64,000 nucleotides of DNA from Phycisphaeraceae bacterium (GCA_015709595.1 CP054178.1:930001-994000); one strand, 5' to 3'. Positions 44,420 through 54,692 are shown, numbered from the stretch's first letter. Notes: a model not told the origin generated them from the sequence alone. Program-made: numbers and translations.

Positions 44420-45490
44420 ATGATCTTCCGCGCCATCGCCGCATTCCTGTCCATCCTCCCCCTTTCCGGTTGTACACGGTGGGCGGGTGATGACACCTTC
44501 ATCCTCGACGGCCGCACCGGCGAGCGGCTGACGTGGGAGGCCGTGCTCGATCGTGCCGCCGACGCGGATGTCATCGTCCTCGGCGAACTGCACGATGACA
44601 ACGCCGGCCACGCGCTGCAGCAGCGCTTCTACCGCGATGCGCTGACCCGCTGGCCCGGCGCCGCGCTCTCCATGGAAATGCTCGATCGGGCCGATCAGGC
44701 GGCGACCGATGATTACCTCGCCGGATACATCGACCGTGACCAGTTCATCGAGGCCACCACCAACACGCGCTGGCGGAAGATCGCCCAGGACTATCTCGCG
44801 GGCACGATCGACCGCACCCAGTTCGAGCAGCGCATCCTCCGCATCGGCTGGCCGGAGTGGGACACCAACTACCAGCCCATGATCGACGCGGCGAAGGAGG
44901 CCGGCGCGCCCGTCATCGCCGCCAACGCGCCGTGGGCGCGGTACACGCGGCTCATCAACGCCACGGACGAATACGCCGAACTGGCGGCGCTCTCACCCGC
45001 GCAGGCGGCCCTCATCGCCATTCCCACGCAGGTCCACACCGGCGCCTACCGGGCGCGATTCTGGCAGGTGATGGCAAATCGAGCGGAAGGCGAAGCCCCC
45101 CCACCCCCCCCGCCTCCGCCGCCCGCGCCGACACCGGCAACCGGCGACGCCGCCGCTCCTCCCGCCAACCCCCATGCCGCACCGCGCGGCATGACCGACC
45201 CCCAAGTGCTCGACGGCTACCTCAAGCAACTGCTCTACGACGCCACCATGGCGGACTCCATCGCCCGCGCGCTCGCGTCGGGGCGCATCACCAAGGTTGT
45301 TCACCTTGTCGGGCAGTTCCACTCCGACTTCGAGGGCGGCACAATCCTTGAACTCCGCGCCCGCCGACCGGGCGTGCGCGTGCTGAACATCTCGCTGGTG
45401 CGCGACGACTTCAACTCGCTGCGCGAGGACGACCGCGGCCGGGCGGACATCATCATCCGCACCAGCGCGGCCGCGGCGGATGCGAACTGA
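44420..45490 (+). CDS. ChaN-like haem-regulated lipoprotein with a proline-rich insert
   Basis: 356 residues from the ATG at 44420 (AAGGGA upstream). The signal peptide ends in the lipobox LPLSGC. The family signature is early: VIVLGELHDDNAGHALQQRF, then LSMEMLDRADQ, and near the end HLVGQFHSDFEGG. These match the Cofac_haem_bdg/ChaN family, thought to bind haem at the outer membrane. Between about 225 and 260 a poly-Pro and Ala/Pro stretch interrupts the domain, probably an exposed loop. An upstream in-frame ATG at 44312 overlaps the Fic gene and would hide the lipoprotein signal. Confidence 0.85.
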   Translation: MIFRAIAAFLSILPLSGCTRWAGDDTFILDGRTGERLTWEAVLDRAADADVIVLGELHDDNAGHALQQRFYRDALTRWPGAALSMEMLDRADQAATDDYLAGYIDRDQFIEATTNTRWRKIAQDYLAGTIDRTQFEQRILRIGWPEWDTNYQPMIDAAKEAGAPVIAANAPWARYTRLINATDEYAELAALSPAQAALIAIPTQVHTGAYRARFWQVMANRAEGEAPPPPPPPPPAPTPATGDAAAPPANPHAAPRGMTDPQVLDGYLKQLLYDATMADSIARALASGRITKVVHLVGQFHSDFEGGTILELRARRPGVRVLNISLVRDDFNSLREDDRGRADIIIRTSAAAADAN

Positions 45491-45514
45491 CGGCTTCGCC
45501 CCATATGATCCGCC

Positions 45515-46732
45515 ATGTCACGACGAGTCGCCGTCATCGCCGCGCTTCGCACGCCCGTGGGCCGCTACGGCGGCGCGCTCGCGTCCATTCGCCCGGATGA
45601 CCTGGCCGCCCACGTGATCCGCGCCGTGGTGGCGCGGTCGGGCATCGCCCCTTCGCTCATTGATGATGTCTACCTCGGCGCCGCCAACCAGGCGGGCGAG
45701 GACAACCGCGATGTCGCCCGCATGGCCGTGCTGCTCGCCGGCCTGCCCGACAGCGTGCCCGGCTGCACCGTGAACCGGCTCTGCTCATCGGGTCTCGAAG
45801 CCATCAATATCGCCGCCCGTCTCATCGAAAGTGGCCACGGCGATGTGATGATCGCGGGCGGCGTCGAATCCATGACCCGCGCGCCCTTCGTCTTTCTCAA
45901 GCCGGAAAGCGCGTTCGACCGCACGCCCCCCGCGGTCTTCGACACCACCATCGGCTGGCGCTTCACCAACCCCCGGCTGGCCGCGATGCACCACCCGTAT
46001 TCGATGGGCGAGACCGCCGAGAACGTCGCGCGGAAGTACGGCATCACGCGCGAGGAGCAGGACCGCTTCGCCTTCAACAGCCAGATGAAGTGGAAAGCCG
46101 CGCACGAGCAAGGGCTGTTCGGCGATGAGATCATGCCGGTGGAGATCACCCAGCGGAAGGGCCCTCCCATTGTGTTCGACACCGATGAACACCCACGGCC
46201 CGACACCACGATGGAGGCGCTGGCCAAACTCCGCCCCGCGTTCGCCAAGGACGCCGCCGGGGGCGGCACCGTCACCGCCGGCAACGCCTCCGGCGTGAAC
46301 GACGGCGCGGCCGCGCTGCTCCTCGTCGAAGCCGACACCGCCCGACGGCTGGGGTTGAAGCCCATCGTCTTCGTCGGCCCGAGCGCCACGGCCGGCGTGG
46401 ACCCGGCGATCATGGGCGTCGGCCCCGTGCCCGCCACGAAGAAGGCCCTCGCACGGGCGCGTCTGACCATGTCCGACATCGAGTTGTTCGAACTCAACGA
46501 GGCCTTCGCCGCCCAGTCGATCGCCTGCATCCGCGACCTGGGTCTTGATGAGTCTCGCGTGAACGTCAACGGCGGCGCCATCGCCATCGGCCACCCGCTG
46601 GGCGCGAGCGGCGCGCGCATCGCCACCACGCTCATCCACGAGATGCGGCGACGCAAGAGCAAGCACGGCGTCGCCGCCCTCTGCGTGGGCGTGGGCCAGG
46701 GCGTGGCGACGGTGTTTCATGGGGTGGAGTGA
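45515..46732 (+). CDS. Thiolase (acetyl-CoA acyltransferase)
   Basis: 405 residues, full thiolase length. Catalytic Cys lies in [11 protein letters not shown]; the His and second Cys are in [16 protein letters not shown] and [11 protein letters not shown]; the covering loop motif is NEAFAAQS. It cleaves 3-ketoacyl-CoA or condenses two acetyl-CoA; sequence alone does not show direction or chain length, although features near the N-terminus ([15 protein letters not shown]) resemble beta-ketoadipyl-CoA thiolases. TATGAT at 45504-45509 ends 5 bases before the ATG with no ribosome-binding site, so the mRNA may be leaderless. It could act with the dehydrogenase at 42206. Confidence 0.93.
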   Translation: MSRRVAVIAALRTPVGRYGGALASIRPDDLAAHVIRAVVARSGIAPSLIDDVYLGAANQAGEDNRDVARMAVLLAGLPDSVPGCTVNRLCSSGLEAINIAARLIESGHGDVMIAGGVESMTRAPFVFLKPESAFDRTPPAVFDTTIGWRFTNPRLAAMHHPYSMGETAENVARKYGITREEQDRFAFNSQMKWKAAHEQGLFGDEIMPVEITQRKGPPIVFDTDEHPRPDTTMEALAKLRPAFAKDAAGGGTVTAGNASGVNDGAAALLLVEADTARRLGLKPIVFVGPSATAGVDPAIMGVGPVPATKKALARARLTMSDIELFELNEAFAAQSIACIRDLGLDESRVNVNGGAIAIGHPLGASGARIATTLIHEMRRRKSKHGVAALCVGVGQGVATVFHGVE

Positions 46733-47253
46733 GGCGTTTCAACGCGGAGGTGCGGAGGGCGCGGAGGACAGTCGCAGGGTGCGTGCCAACGCACCGCGAC
46801 GGCGTCGATCGTGCACGAGCGGCGGGTTGCGCTCGCCCCCGGATACTTCTGCCAACGGCAGATTGAGATGAACACGCGCGCGGCGGCCGAGTCGCGACGC
46901 ACGTGACCGGCCTTCTCACCGGCGCCGTCCGCACCGCGCGAATCCCCGCTCGAGACGCGCCTTTCCTTTCTTCCCACGCGCGTTTGCCAGCGCCCCCGGA
47001 AACAATCCCAACGCCCCGGATCGGGCGGTTCACGGGACAGTGCGGGGATGCGACCGCCTCGACGCGCAGTCTTCCATCCTTCTCCGAGCCCTCCACACTC
47101 CCACCCCTGGGGCGAACCCTCGCGCCTGCTTCCCCTGGCACGGTCCGGGGGCTCGCACTGGGCGGGGTTTTCGTCTACACTGGTCGCCCCGATCCGCCGG
47201 CAAGTCGCCTTTCGGGCGACGCCGCTTGTCCTTCAGGGAGGCAGTTTCCGCGC
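46733..47253. other. Intergenic region with dispersed GGAGG-type repeat and a promoter
   Basis: No gene seen. AACGCGGAGGTGCGGAGGGC with a GCGGAGGA tail (about 46741-46768) resembles a dispersed repeat family known to me from planctomycete-like genomes. TACACT at 47176-47181 is a likely -10 element for the operon starting at 47254, giving a leader of about 66 bases. The rest looks unstructured. Confidence 0.4.
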
Positions 47254-48381
47254 ATGGCTCAGGCATACACACCAGGATTGAAGGTCGCCCCCAAGACCAC
47301 ACACCGCTGCCGGCGGGTGCTGCCCATTCCGGGCGAGGTGCTGGTGAAGCAGGGGCAGACCGTCGGCCCGCGCGACGTGGTGGCGGAAACCTTCATGCCC
47401 GGCGACATCACGCCGGTGAACCTGGCCAATCTGCTTTCCGTCCCGCCCGAGGACGTGCGCGGCTGCATGATCAAGAAGGAAGGCGATACGGTCAAACTGG
47501 GCGAGCCGATCGCCCGCACCAAGGGCATTTTCGGGCTGTTCAAGAACGAGTGCAAAAGCCCGGCGGAAGGGACCATCGAGGCCATCTCGGACGTCACGGG
47601 GCAGATGATCATCCGCGGGGCGCCCATCCCCGTACAGGTCCTGGCCTACATGGCGGGAACCGTCGTGGAGGTGATCCCGAAGGAAGGGTGCATCATCGAG
47701 AACGACGTGTCCTACATCCAGGGCATCTTCGGCATCGGCGGCGAGACCTTCGGCGTGATCAGGCCCGCCTGCAAGGATCACACGCAGGAACTCACCGATG
47801 ACCTCATCACCCCCGACATGAAGGGGTGCATCATCATCGGCGGGGCGCGGATGACCGACAAGGCCATCGCCAAGGCCCGGAGCATCGGGGCGGCGGGCGT
47901 GGTGTCGGGCGGCATCGACGATCAGGATCTCAAGGAGTTCCTCGGTTACGACCTGGGCGTGGCTATCACGGGCAGCGAACGGATGGGCGTGACGCTCATC
48001 ATCACCGAGGGCTTCGGCGAGATCGCCATGGCCGAACGCACCTTCCAACTGCTTCACGCGCTGGCGGGCAAGGAGGCGTCGATCAACGGCGCCACGCAGA
48101 TCCGCGCGGGCGTCATGCGCCCGGAGGTCATCGTGCCGTGGACGGCGGACGTGGCGGCCCCCAGGGGAGGACCGCAGTACGAGGAAGGGCAACTGGCGAC
48201 GGGTCGGCCGGTTCGCATCATCCGGGACCCCTACTTCGGGCTGATTGGCAAGGTGGCGTCGCTGCCGCCCGAGCCGGCGGTGCTGGGGTCGGGTTCGAAG
48301 GCCCGGGTGCTTGAAGTCAAGCTCGATTCCGGGGAAAGTGTGACCATTCCGCGGGCCAACGTGGAACTGATCGAAGGGTAA
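47254..48381 (+). CDS. Operon gene 1: soluble barrel-sandwich/KOW-like protein
   Basis: 375 residues from the ATG at 47254; the frame is open upstream to 46903 but that part is not protein-like. No signal or membrane segment. The N-terminus reads as a barrel-sandwich fold (RRVLPIPGEVLVKQGQTVGP, KSPAEGTIEAISDVTGQMI), as in RnfC or biotinyl-type domains. The middle has IIIGGARMTDKAIAKARSIG and SGGIDDQDLKEF. The end is a KOW-like strand pair (GLIGKVASLP, ARVLEVKLDSGESVTIPRAN). It is the first of five tightly spaced genes; four of them encode membrane proteins. I know of no described function. Confidence 0.75.
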   Translation: MAQAYTPGLKVAPKTTHRCRRVLPIPGEVLVKQGQTVGPRDVVAETFMPGDITPVNLANLLSVPPEDVRGCMIKKEGDTVKLGEPIARTKGIFGLFKNECKSPAEGTIEAISDVTGQMIIRGAPIPVQVLAYMAGTVVEVIPKEGCIIENDVSYIQGIFGIGGETFGVIRPACKDHTQELTDDLITPDMKGCIIIGGARMTDKAIAKARSIGAAGVVSGGIDDQDLKEFLGYDLGVAITGSERMGVTLIITEGFGEIAMAERTFQLLHALAGKEASINGATQIRAGVMRPEVIVPWTADVAAPRGGPQYEEGQLATGRPVRIIRDPYFGLIGKVASLPPEPAVLGSGSKARVLEVKLDSGESVTIPRANVELIEG

Positions 48382-48384
48382 CCC

Positions 48385-49701
48385 ATGCGGATCAAACGCC
48401 GGAACGTGTCACGGAGGCGGCTTCTCGCCGGGCTGCTGGCGGCGGGCTTGGGAGCCGTCCCGACCCTCGCCCAGGGCGAAGCGCCCCGTCCGCCCTCGAA
48501 CGTGGCCGCCGTCGACGCCCCGTGGGACAATGGCACGAAGATCAACCTGACATGGTCGGCCTCGCCGGACGAGGCGGGCGTGCGCCACTACGAAGTCCGC
48601 CGGGCGATCGCGTCCATCGGCGGCAACCGCGTGGCGACGCCGGTGTTCGACGTGGTGGCCAAGGTGCCCGTCAACAACGGGAACGGCGGGACGTACGCCT
48701 TCACGGTCACCGACCTGCCGTACGAGATTCGCAAGCGCGACTTCAAGAATTTCCCCTCGCTGGAAGGTGCGCAGGCCCTGCTTGACACGGGCCGACCGAC
48801 ATTCCGCCCCACGTTCCTCTTCGAAGTCGCGGCGGTCGGGAAGGACGGAGCCGCGTCCGCCGCAGCCCGCCTGTCGGAGCCGATACAGCCGATCATGCAG
48901 TGGTTCGACGGCGGTCGGTTCTACTTCCTGCTCACACTGATCGTGTTCTGCGGCGCGGTGCTGGTGTTCATCGTGCTGGCGCGCGGGGGCAAGCCGCTGA
49001 AGGTGCGCAAGATCGCCGGGCTGGAGGCGGTGGATGAGGCGGTGGGCCGGGCCACGGAAATGGGCCGGTCGATCCTGTTCATCCCCGGCATTCAGGACAT
49101 GAACGACATCCAGACCATCGCGGGCATCAACGTGCTCTCGCACGTGGCCCGCACGTCGGCGGAATACGACGCCAAGGTCGAGGTGCCCACCAGCCGCTCG
49201 CTGGTGATGACCACCGCCCGCGAGACGGTGCAGAACGCGTTTCTCGCCGCCGGACGACCCGACGCCTACAACGAGGATCTGATCTACTACGTCACCGACG
49301 AGCAGTTCGGGTACGTCGCGTACCTGCAGGGCATGATGGTCCGCCAGAAGCCGGCGGCGTGCTTCTACATGGGTTCGTTCTTCGCCGAATCGCTGATCCT
49401 GGCCGAGACTGGCAACTCGATCGGCGCCATCCAGGTGGCGGGCACCGCGCAGCCGGCCCAGTTGCCCTTCTTCGTGGCGGCCTGCGACTACACGCTGATC
49501 GGCGAGGAGTTCTTCGCCGCCTCGGCCTACCTGTCCGGGTCGCCCGAGGAGCTGGGCTCGCTCAAGGGTCAGGACGTGGGCAAGGTGATCGTCGGCGTCG
49601 GCATGCTTCTCGGCGTCGTCGCATGGACCCTGGCGGCCATGACCGAGAGCGAGTTTCTGCAGGGAATCGTGGACTTCATGCGAGGCACGCTGCTGGTTTA
49701 G
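48385..49701 (+). CDS. Operon gene 2: DUF6754-like membrane protein with Fn3-like domain
   Basis: 438 residues. The signal segment (RRLLAGLLAAGLGAVPTLA) leads to a fibronectin-III-like domain (INLTWSASPDEAGVRHYEVR). A membrane helix FYFLLTLIVFCGAVLVFIVL follows, then a cytoplasmic domain with FIPGIQDMNDIQTIAGINVL, ARTSAEYDAKVEVPTSRSLV and YVAYLQGMMVRQKPAACFYM, and a final helix VIVGVGMLLGVVAWTLAAM. The cytoplasmic part resembles DUF6754 as I remember it. It starts 3 bases after gene 1, so the two are co-translated. No enzymatic motif is visible. Confidence 0.75.
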   Translation: MRIKRRNVSRRRLLAGLLAAGLGAVPTLAQGEAPRPPSNVAAVDAPWDNGTKINLTWSASPDEAGVRHYEVRRAIASIGGNRVATPVFDVVAKVPVNNGNGGTYAFTVTDLPYEIRKRDFKNFPSLEGAQALLDTGRPTFRPTFLFEVAAVGKDGAASAAARLSEPIQPIMQWFDGGRFYFLLTLIVFCGAVLVFIVLARGGKPLKVRKIAGLEAVDEAVGRATEMGRSILFIPGIQDMNDIQTIAGINVLSHVARTSAEYDAKVEVPTSRSLVMTTARETVQNAFLAAGRPDAYNEDLIYYVTDEQFGYVAYLQGMMVRQKPAACFYMGSFFAESLILAETGNSIGAIQVAGTAQPAQLPFFVAACDYTLIGEEFFAASAYLSGSPEELGSLKGQDVGKVIVGVGMLLGVVAWTLAAMTESEFLQGIVDFMRGTLLV

Positions 49702-49713
49702 GAACCTCCCACC

Positions 49714-50445
49714 ATGAAACGCACCGCACCGCTCATCATCATGGCGATCGGGGGCTTCGTCCTCATCTTCTCGTTCTTCATTCCGTGGGCGCAGAACTGG
49801 GGCGAGGTGGTGGGGATCTGGTTCAACATCCTCGCGGGCATCGCCTTCATCCTGGGCGGGGGCAACCTGCTCAAGATCCACCTCAAGAAGATCTCCGACC
49901 GCAAGGCGGGGTACGGGTATTCGATCATCTGCCTGGCGGCCTTCCTCGCCACGCTCGCCGTGGGGCTGGGCAAGATCGGCGTCAATCCGAACCCGCAGTA
50001 TCCCGCCTACGGCTGGTCAGGCGACTATCGCGAGCTGGGCAGCCCCTTCTGGTGGTTCTACGAGTACGCCTTCAAGCCGCTCACCGCGACCATGTTCGCC
50101 ATGCTGGCGTTCTACATCGCCTCGGCGGCGTTCCGGGCCTTCCGCGCCAAGAACATCGAGGCGGTGCTGCTGCTGGGCACCGCGTTCGTGATCCTGCTGG
50201 GGCGCACGTTCGCGGGCGTGCTGCTGACCGCGTGGCTGCCCTCGGCGCCGGCGCAGGACCCCACGTTCTTCCAGCTGCTGATCAACTACCTCAAGATCGA
50301 CAACATGACGGTGTACATCATGAGCGTGTTCAACACCGCCGGGAACCGCGCGATCATGATCGGCATCGCGCTGGGCATCGCCAGCACTTCGCTGAAGGTG
50401 CTGCTGGGCGTGGACCGGTCCTACCTCGGATCGGGAAAGGAGTAG
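49714..50445 (+). CDS. Operon gene 3: polytopic membrane protein
   Basis: 243 residues with five or six hydrophobic helices, for example APLIIMAIGGFVLIFSFFIP, GIWFNILAGIAFILGGGNLL, GYSIICLAAFLATLAVGLGK and AVLLLGTAFVILLGRTFAGV. Hydrophilic parts are short. There are no transporter motifs that I recognise. It follows gene 2 by 12 bases and precedes gene 4 by 3 bases; it is probably a core membrane subunit of the same complex. Confidence 0.75.
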   Translation: MKRTAPLIIMAIGGFVLIFSFFIPWAQNWGEVVGIWFNILAGIAFILGGGNLLKIHLKKISDRKAGYGYSIICLAAFLATLAVGLGKIGVNPNPQYPAYGWSGDYRELGSPFWWFYEYAFKPLTATMFAMLAFYIASAAFRAFRAKNIEAVLLLGTAFVILLGRTFAGVLLTAWLPSAPAQDPTFFQLLINYLKIDNMTVYIMSVFNTAGNRAIMIGIALGIASTSLKVLLGVDRSYLGSGKE

Positions 50446-50448
50446 CCC

Positions 50449-51369
50449 ATGGCCGCTGACGCCACCAACCAGGCCGGGCCGGGCGGGTTCGACCTGTTCA
50501 CGTTCCTCAAGACGCTGGATCGCCGCTGGATCTTCCTGCTGATGTTCCTCGCGGTGGCGGTGCCCATTCTCTTCCAGTTGAAGTTCCCGGAGAAGGCCTC
50601 CGGCCTGGCCGAGGCGGTGTACAACGAGATCGAGGCGCTGGAGGAGGGGGACAAGGTGCTCCTCGCCTACGACTTCGACCCCGCCAGCGAGGGCGAACTG
50701 GGGCCGATGGCCACCGCCTTCGTGCGGCACTGCGCGGAGAAGAAACTCAAGATCTACTTCATGGCGCTCTGGCCCGTCGGCCCGCAGATGATCGACGACG
50801 TGATCAACGACGTCATCAAGACCGACTTCCCCCACATGGTCTACGGCGAGGATTACGTCAACCTCGGCTTCAAGACGGGCAACGAGGGGGTCATCCGCGT
50901 CATCGTGACCAACCTGCGCGAGTTGTACTCCACCGACGCCGCGGGCACCAACCTGGGCCAGATTCCCATGATGCAGGGAATCGAGAACATCCAGGCGATG
51001 AAACTCATCATCAACGTGTCGGCGGGATACCCCGGCACCAAGGAGTGGGTGCAGTACGCCGCCACCCCCCACCGCATCCGCCTCGTCGCCGGCTGCACCG
51101 GCGTGCAGGCGCCGCTGCTGTACCCCTACATTCCCAACCAGCTGCCCGGACTGCTCGGCGCCATCAAGGGGGCGGCGGAGTATGAGAAACTGGTGCTGGA
51201 CAAGTACGGCAAGCGCAACGCCGCCGGAGAACTCGTCGAAGACCCCAAATACCTCAAGGGCATCAAGCGCATGGGCCCGCAGCTCATCGCTCACGTGCTC
51301 ATCATCCTGCTCATCGTGGCGGCCAACGTGATCTACTTCGTCGAGAAGAAGCGGGAGGCCCGCGCATGA
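50449..51369 (+). CDS. Operon gene 4: bitopic membrane protein with large soluble domain
   Basis: 306 residues. Membrane helices occur near each end (RRWIFLLMFLAVAVPILFQL and LIAHVLIILLIVAANVIYFV). The 220 residues between them form one domain: VLLAYDFDPASEGELGPMAT, IYFMALWPVGPQMIDDVIND, YVNLGFKTGNEGVIRVIVTN and LIINVSAGYPGTKEWVQYAA. Its alternating strands and helices recall a Rossmann-like fold. Its stop overlaps the next ATG (ATGA at 51366-51369). No known function. Confidence 0.75.
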   Translation: MAADATNQAGPGGFDLFTFLKTLDRRWIFLLMFLAVAVPILFQLKFPEKASGLAEAVYNEIEALEEGDKVLLAYDFDPASEGELGPMATAFVRHCAEKKLKIYFMALWPVGPQMIDDVINDVIKTDFPHMVYGEDYVNLGFKTGNEGVIRVIVTNLRELYSTDAAGTNLGQIPMMQGIENIQAMKLIINVSAGYPGTKEWVQYAATPHRIRLVAGCTGVQAPLLYPYIPNQLPGLLGAIKGAAEYEKLVLDKYGKRNAAGELVEDPKYLKGIKRMGPQLIAHVLIILLIVAANVIYFVEKKREARA

Positions 51370-52415
51370 ACCGCGAGTCGATGATCTTCACCGTTCTGCT
51401 GGTGGTCGGCGCCGTCTGCCTGCTGGTCAACGGACTGGTGCGCGGCGCCGGCGCCTCGTACGTCAAGGTCACCAAGCACGAGTTCGTCCAGGTGGTCGAT
51501 CCCGCCTCCGTCGACGGCAAGCCGACGTGGATGCCGATCGCCGTCGCCCGTGCGAAGGGAATCGCCAATCTCCCCGCCGCGGGCAGCCCGGACCATATCA
51601 CCTGGGATTCGGAGTCCTCCATCACCAAGCGCACGCACGACCAGGAGCGCCTGACCGCGCCGAACCCGGAACAGTACCGATTCTCCCTGGCCCGCACCGC
51701 GGGCGTGTGGGCGGCGGGACTGTTCACGCTCGCCATCTTCTCCTTCCTCTACCGCGACAACCCGCTCTACAAGGTCGCGGAAGCGGTGCTCGTGGGCGTC
51801 TCCGCCGCCTACTGGATGGTCGTCGCCTTCTGGGACACCATCGTGCCCAACCTGATCGGCAAGCTCTCGCCGGACACCGTGCAGCAGTGGGCGATGCCGG
51901 GCCTGGCCGAGGACCGCAACCTGTGGTACCTCATTCCGCTCGTGCTCGGCGTGATGCTGCTGTGGCGACTGGCGCCCAAGGGCAACTGGATCGCCCGATG
52001 GCCTCTCGCCTTCATTATCGGAACCACCGCCGGATTGCGCCTGGTCGCCTACATCCACGGCGACTTCCTGGCCCAGATTCGCAACGGCATCCTGCCGCTC
52101 TACGTCGAGGTCAACGATGCGTTCAACCTGTGGGAGTCGGTGAAGAACCTGCTCATCGTCTTTGGATGCCTGGTGTGCCTGGTTTACTTCTTCTTCTCCG
52201 TCGAGCACAAGGGCATCGTGGGCAAGACGGCCCGCGTCGGCATCTGGGTGCTGATGATCACCTTCGGCGCCGGCTTCGGCTACACCGTCATGGGGCGCAT
52301 CGCACTGCTGGCGATCCGGCTCGAGTTCCTCTTCGACGACTTCCTCTGGCTGATCGACCCGGAGAACAAGCGCGCCATGCTGATGCCTCTGCTGGCGTCG
52401 TTCGGCATCGCCTGA
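51366..52415 (+). CDS. Operon gene 5: polytopic membrane protein
   Basis: 349 residues. An N-terminal helix (IFTVLLVVGAVCLLVNGLVR) and a soluble stretch precede about seven helices, among them TAGVWAAGLFTLAIFSFLYR, LWYLIPLVLGVMLLWRLAPK and LLIVFGCLVCLVYFFFSVEH. No transporter signature. It overlaps gene 4 by 4 bases and ends the operon; a 100-base gap separates it from the efflux genes. Together, genes 2 to 5 look like an inner-membrane complex, with gene 1 as a soluble partner. Confidence 0.75.
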   Translation: MNRESMIFTVLLVVGAVCLLVNGLVRGAGASYVKVTKHEFVQVVDPASVDGKPTWMPIAVARAKGIANLPAAGSPDHITWDSESSITKRTHDQERLTAPNPEQYRFSLARTAGVWAAGLFTLAIFSFLYRDNPLYKVAEAVLVGVSAAYWMVVAFWDTIVPNLIGKLSPDTVQQWAMPGLAEDRNLWYLIPLVLGVMLLWRLAPKGNWIARWPLAFIIGTTAGLRLVAYIHGDFLAQIRNGILPLYVEVNDAFNLWESVKNLLIVFGCLVCLVYFFFSVEHKGIVGKTARVGIWVLMITFGAGFGYTVMGRIALLAIRLEFLFDDFLWLIDPENKRAMLMPLLASFGIA

Positions 52416-52518
52416 TCGCCGAATCCGGTCCGCGACGCTGAATGGTCTGACTCCCCGCTGAAACCCCGGTCGGGTGCAGCCCAATAATGGAGCATCCCGG
52501 GGGGCCTGGGGCTGCAGC

Positions 52519-53934
52519 GTGAAGATCATCATCGGCGTGATTGTCGGCTTCGTGGTGCTCGCAATCGGCGGGCTGGCGATAGCCGGCTTTGTGTTCAGGG
52601 ACCACATGACGTTTCTCGCCAGCGCGCCCCGCGCCACCGAAGTGCGGGTCGAAACGGTCGCGGCCCGCGAACTGATCGAATCGGTCCCGGCGCCGGGCGA
52701 GATCGAACCCAACACCAAGGTGGACATCAGCGCCACCGTGGTCGCCGAGATCGTCGCGCTGCCCTTCCGCGAAGGCGACCTGGTGAAGAAGGGCGACGTG
52801 GTGGTGCGTCTGGACGATCGCGAACTCACGGCCCGGCTGCTGGGGGCGCAGGCGTCGCTGGAATCCACCAAGGCCAATCTCGAATCCGTGCGAGCCAGCC
52901 GCGCCCGCACCCAGGCGCAGCTGCTCGAACAGCAGGCGCGGCACAAGGGCGTGCTGACCACGCTGGAGTTCGCGGAGAAGAACCTGCAGCGCAAGCGTGA
53001 GCTCCACGATTCGGGCGACATCCCGCTGGCCGAACTCGAGACCGCCCAGGAGCGCGTGCGCGAGGTGCTGGCCCAGATCGACGCCTCGAACATGCTCATC
53101 GCCGCAGCGGAAAGCTCGCTGCAGGCCGCTGACGCCCAAATTCTGCAGGCGGAGGCGGCGGTGCGCCAGGGCGAGGCGGAAATCCGCCTTGCCGAGGAAG
53201 CGCTCCGCAACACCATCATCGCCTCGCCCATTGACGGCAAGGTCACCAAGCTCAACGCCGAGGTGGGCGAGCGCGTCGTCACCGGCACCATGAACAACCC
53301 CGGCACGGTCATCATGACCATCGCCGACCTGTCGCGCATGAAGATGATCGCCCGCGTCGCCGAGGCGGACGTGGCCAAGCTTCAGACGGGGCAGAAGGCG
53401 CGCGTCACCATCGAAACCTATCGCGACACCGTCTTCCACGGCGTGGTGGACCGCATCGCCCTGCAGCGAACCACCGCCAACGACGGAACCGGCTTCTTCG
53501 AAACGGAGATCATGCTCCGGCTCGACGGGCGCGAGATCCGCTCGGGTCACGTGGCCAACGTCGAGATCGAGATCGCCACCCATACCGGCATCGTGGTCCC
53601 CAGCCAGGCGGTGGTCGAGCGGGCCGTCGAGGATCTCCCCATCGAGGTGGTCGAAAACAACCCCCACGTGGACCGCAACAAGAAGACCATTCGCGTCGCC
53701 TACCGGGTGGTGGACGGCAAGGCCGTCGCCACGCCCGTGCGCGTCGGCCCCAGCGATCTGACCCACACGCTCGTTCTCGGCGGACTTGACGCGGGCGACG
53801 TGATCGTGACGGGTCCGTACAAGGTGCTGGACAAGATCAGGCATGATGAGCGCGTGGTGGACCTGACCACGCTGCCCCGCAAGCCCGCCAGCGGCGCCGC
53901 CGCGGGCGGCTCAACCGGCGGATCCGCGTCATGA
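52519..53934 (+). CDS. Periplasmic adaptor of a MacAB-type efflux system
   Basis: 471 residues from GTG at 52519, where the membrane helix begins ([20 protein letters not shown]); an in-frame GTG at 52474 adds 15 residues. The HlyD/MacA layout is complete: a lipoyl half ([20 protein letters not shown]), a long coiled-coil hairpin of about 130 residues ([20 protein letters not shown] to [13 protein letters not shown]), the second lipoyl half ([20 protein letters not shown]) and a beta-barrel. It links the ABC transporter to an outer-membrane channel. Its stop overlaps the next gene (ATGA). Confidence 0.88.
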   Translation: MKIIIGVIVGFVVLAIGGLAIAGFVFRDHMTFLASAPRATEVRVETVAARELIESVPAPGEIEPNTKVDISATVVAEIVALPFREGDLVKKGDVVVRLDDRELTARLLGAQASLESTKANLESVRASRARTQAQLLEQQARHKGVLTTLEFAEKNLQRKRELHDSGDIPLAELETAQERVREVLAQIDASNMLIAAAESSLQAADAQILQAEAAVRQGEAEIRLAEEALRNTIIASPIDGKVTKLNAEVGERVVTGTMNNPGTVIMTIADLSRMKMIARVAEADVAKLQTGQKARVTIETYRDTVFHGVVDRIALQRTTANDGTGFFETEIMLRLDGREIRSGHVANVEIEIATHTGIVVPSQAVVERAVEDLPIEVVENNPHVDRNKKTIRVAYRVVDGKAVATPVRVGPSDLTHTLVLGGLDAGDVIVTGPYKVLDKIRHDERVVDLTTLPRKPASGAAAGGSTGGSAS

Positions 53935-54692
53935 CCATCCGGATCCGCCAGATGCGCAAGACCTATCGCGTGGGCGTGGAGCGCATCCACGCCCTGCGTG
54001 GGGTTGACCTGGATATCGAGAAGAACGAGTTCGTCGCCATCATGGGCGCTTCCGGCTCAGGCAAGAGCACGCTGATGAACATCCTGGGCTGCCTTGATCG
54101 CCCCAGCGCGGGGGAGTATCACCTGGCCGGACGCCGCACCGACCGCATGAGCGGCGCGGAACTGGCCCAGGTGCGCAACGAACTGATCGGGTTCGTCTTC
54201 CAGTCCTTCGAGCTGCTACCGCGCCAGACCGCGCAGAAGAACGTGGAGCTGCCGCTGGTCTACGCCCGCGGCGGGTGGCTCAACCGACGCAAGCGCGCCC
54301 GCGAGGCCCTGGACCGGGTGGGCCTTGGCGAGCGCGTGCGCCACCGACCCAATCAGCTGTCCGGCGGGCAGAAGCAGCGCGTCGCCATCGCCCGCGCGCT
54401 CGTCAATCGACCCGCCATCCTGCTGGCCGACGAGCCCACCGGCAACCTCGACTCGCAGACCACCGCCGAGATCATCAACCTGTTTCAGGAGCTGCACGCC
54501 GAGGGGCAGACCATCATCCTCGTCACGCACGAGGAAGATGTGGCCGCCGCCTGCCAGCGGATCATCCGTCTGCGCGATGGCCAGATTCTCTCCGACCTGC
54601 CCCGCGCGCAGGATCCCGTTCACCTGGAGCACATGAAGCGCATGGTGCATGCCGCCCCGTTCGCGCCGCGTTCCGTCGCCGACTCCGCCTGA
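53931..54692 (+). CDS. MacB-type ABC transporter ATPase
   Basis: 253 residues. Walker A is GASGSGKST (39-47), the ABC signature LSGGQKQR near 142, Walker [13 protein letters not shown] near 163, and the H-loop VTHEEDVA. The fold and the TGNLDS motif fit the MacB/LolD/FtsE branch. Here the ATPase is a separate protein, whereas E. coli MacB fuses it to the permease. It overlaps the adaptor gene by four bases. The system probably exports peptides, lipoproteins or drugs; the substrate is not readable. Confidence 0.93.
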   Translation: MTIRIRQMRKTYRVGVERIHALRGVDLDIEKNEFVAIMGASGSGKSTLMNILGCLDRPSAGEYHLAGRRTDRMSGAELAQVRNELIGFVFQSFELLPRQTAQKNVELPLVYARGGWLNRRKRAREALDRVGLGERVRHRPNQLSGGQKQRVAIARALVNRPAILLADEPTGNLDSQTTAEIINLFQELHAEGQTIILVTHEEDVAAACQRIIRLRDGQILSDLPRAQDPVHLEHMKRMVHAAPFAPRSVADSA

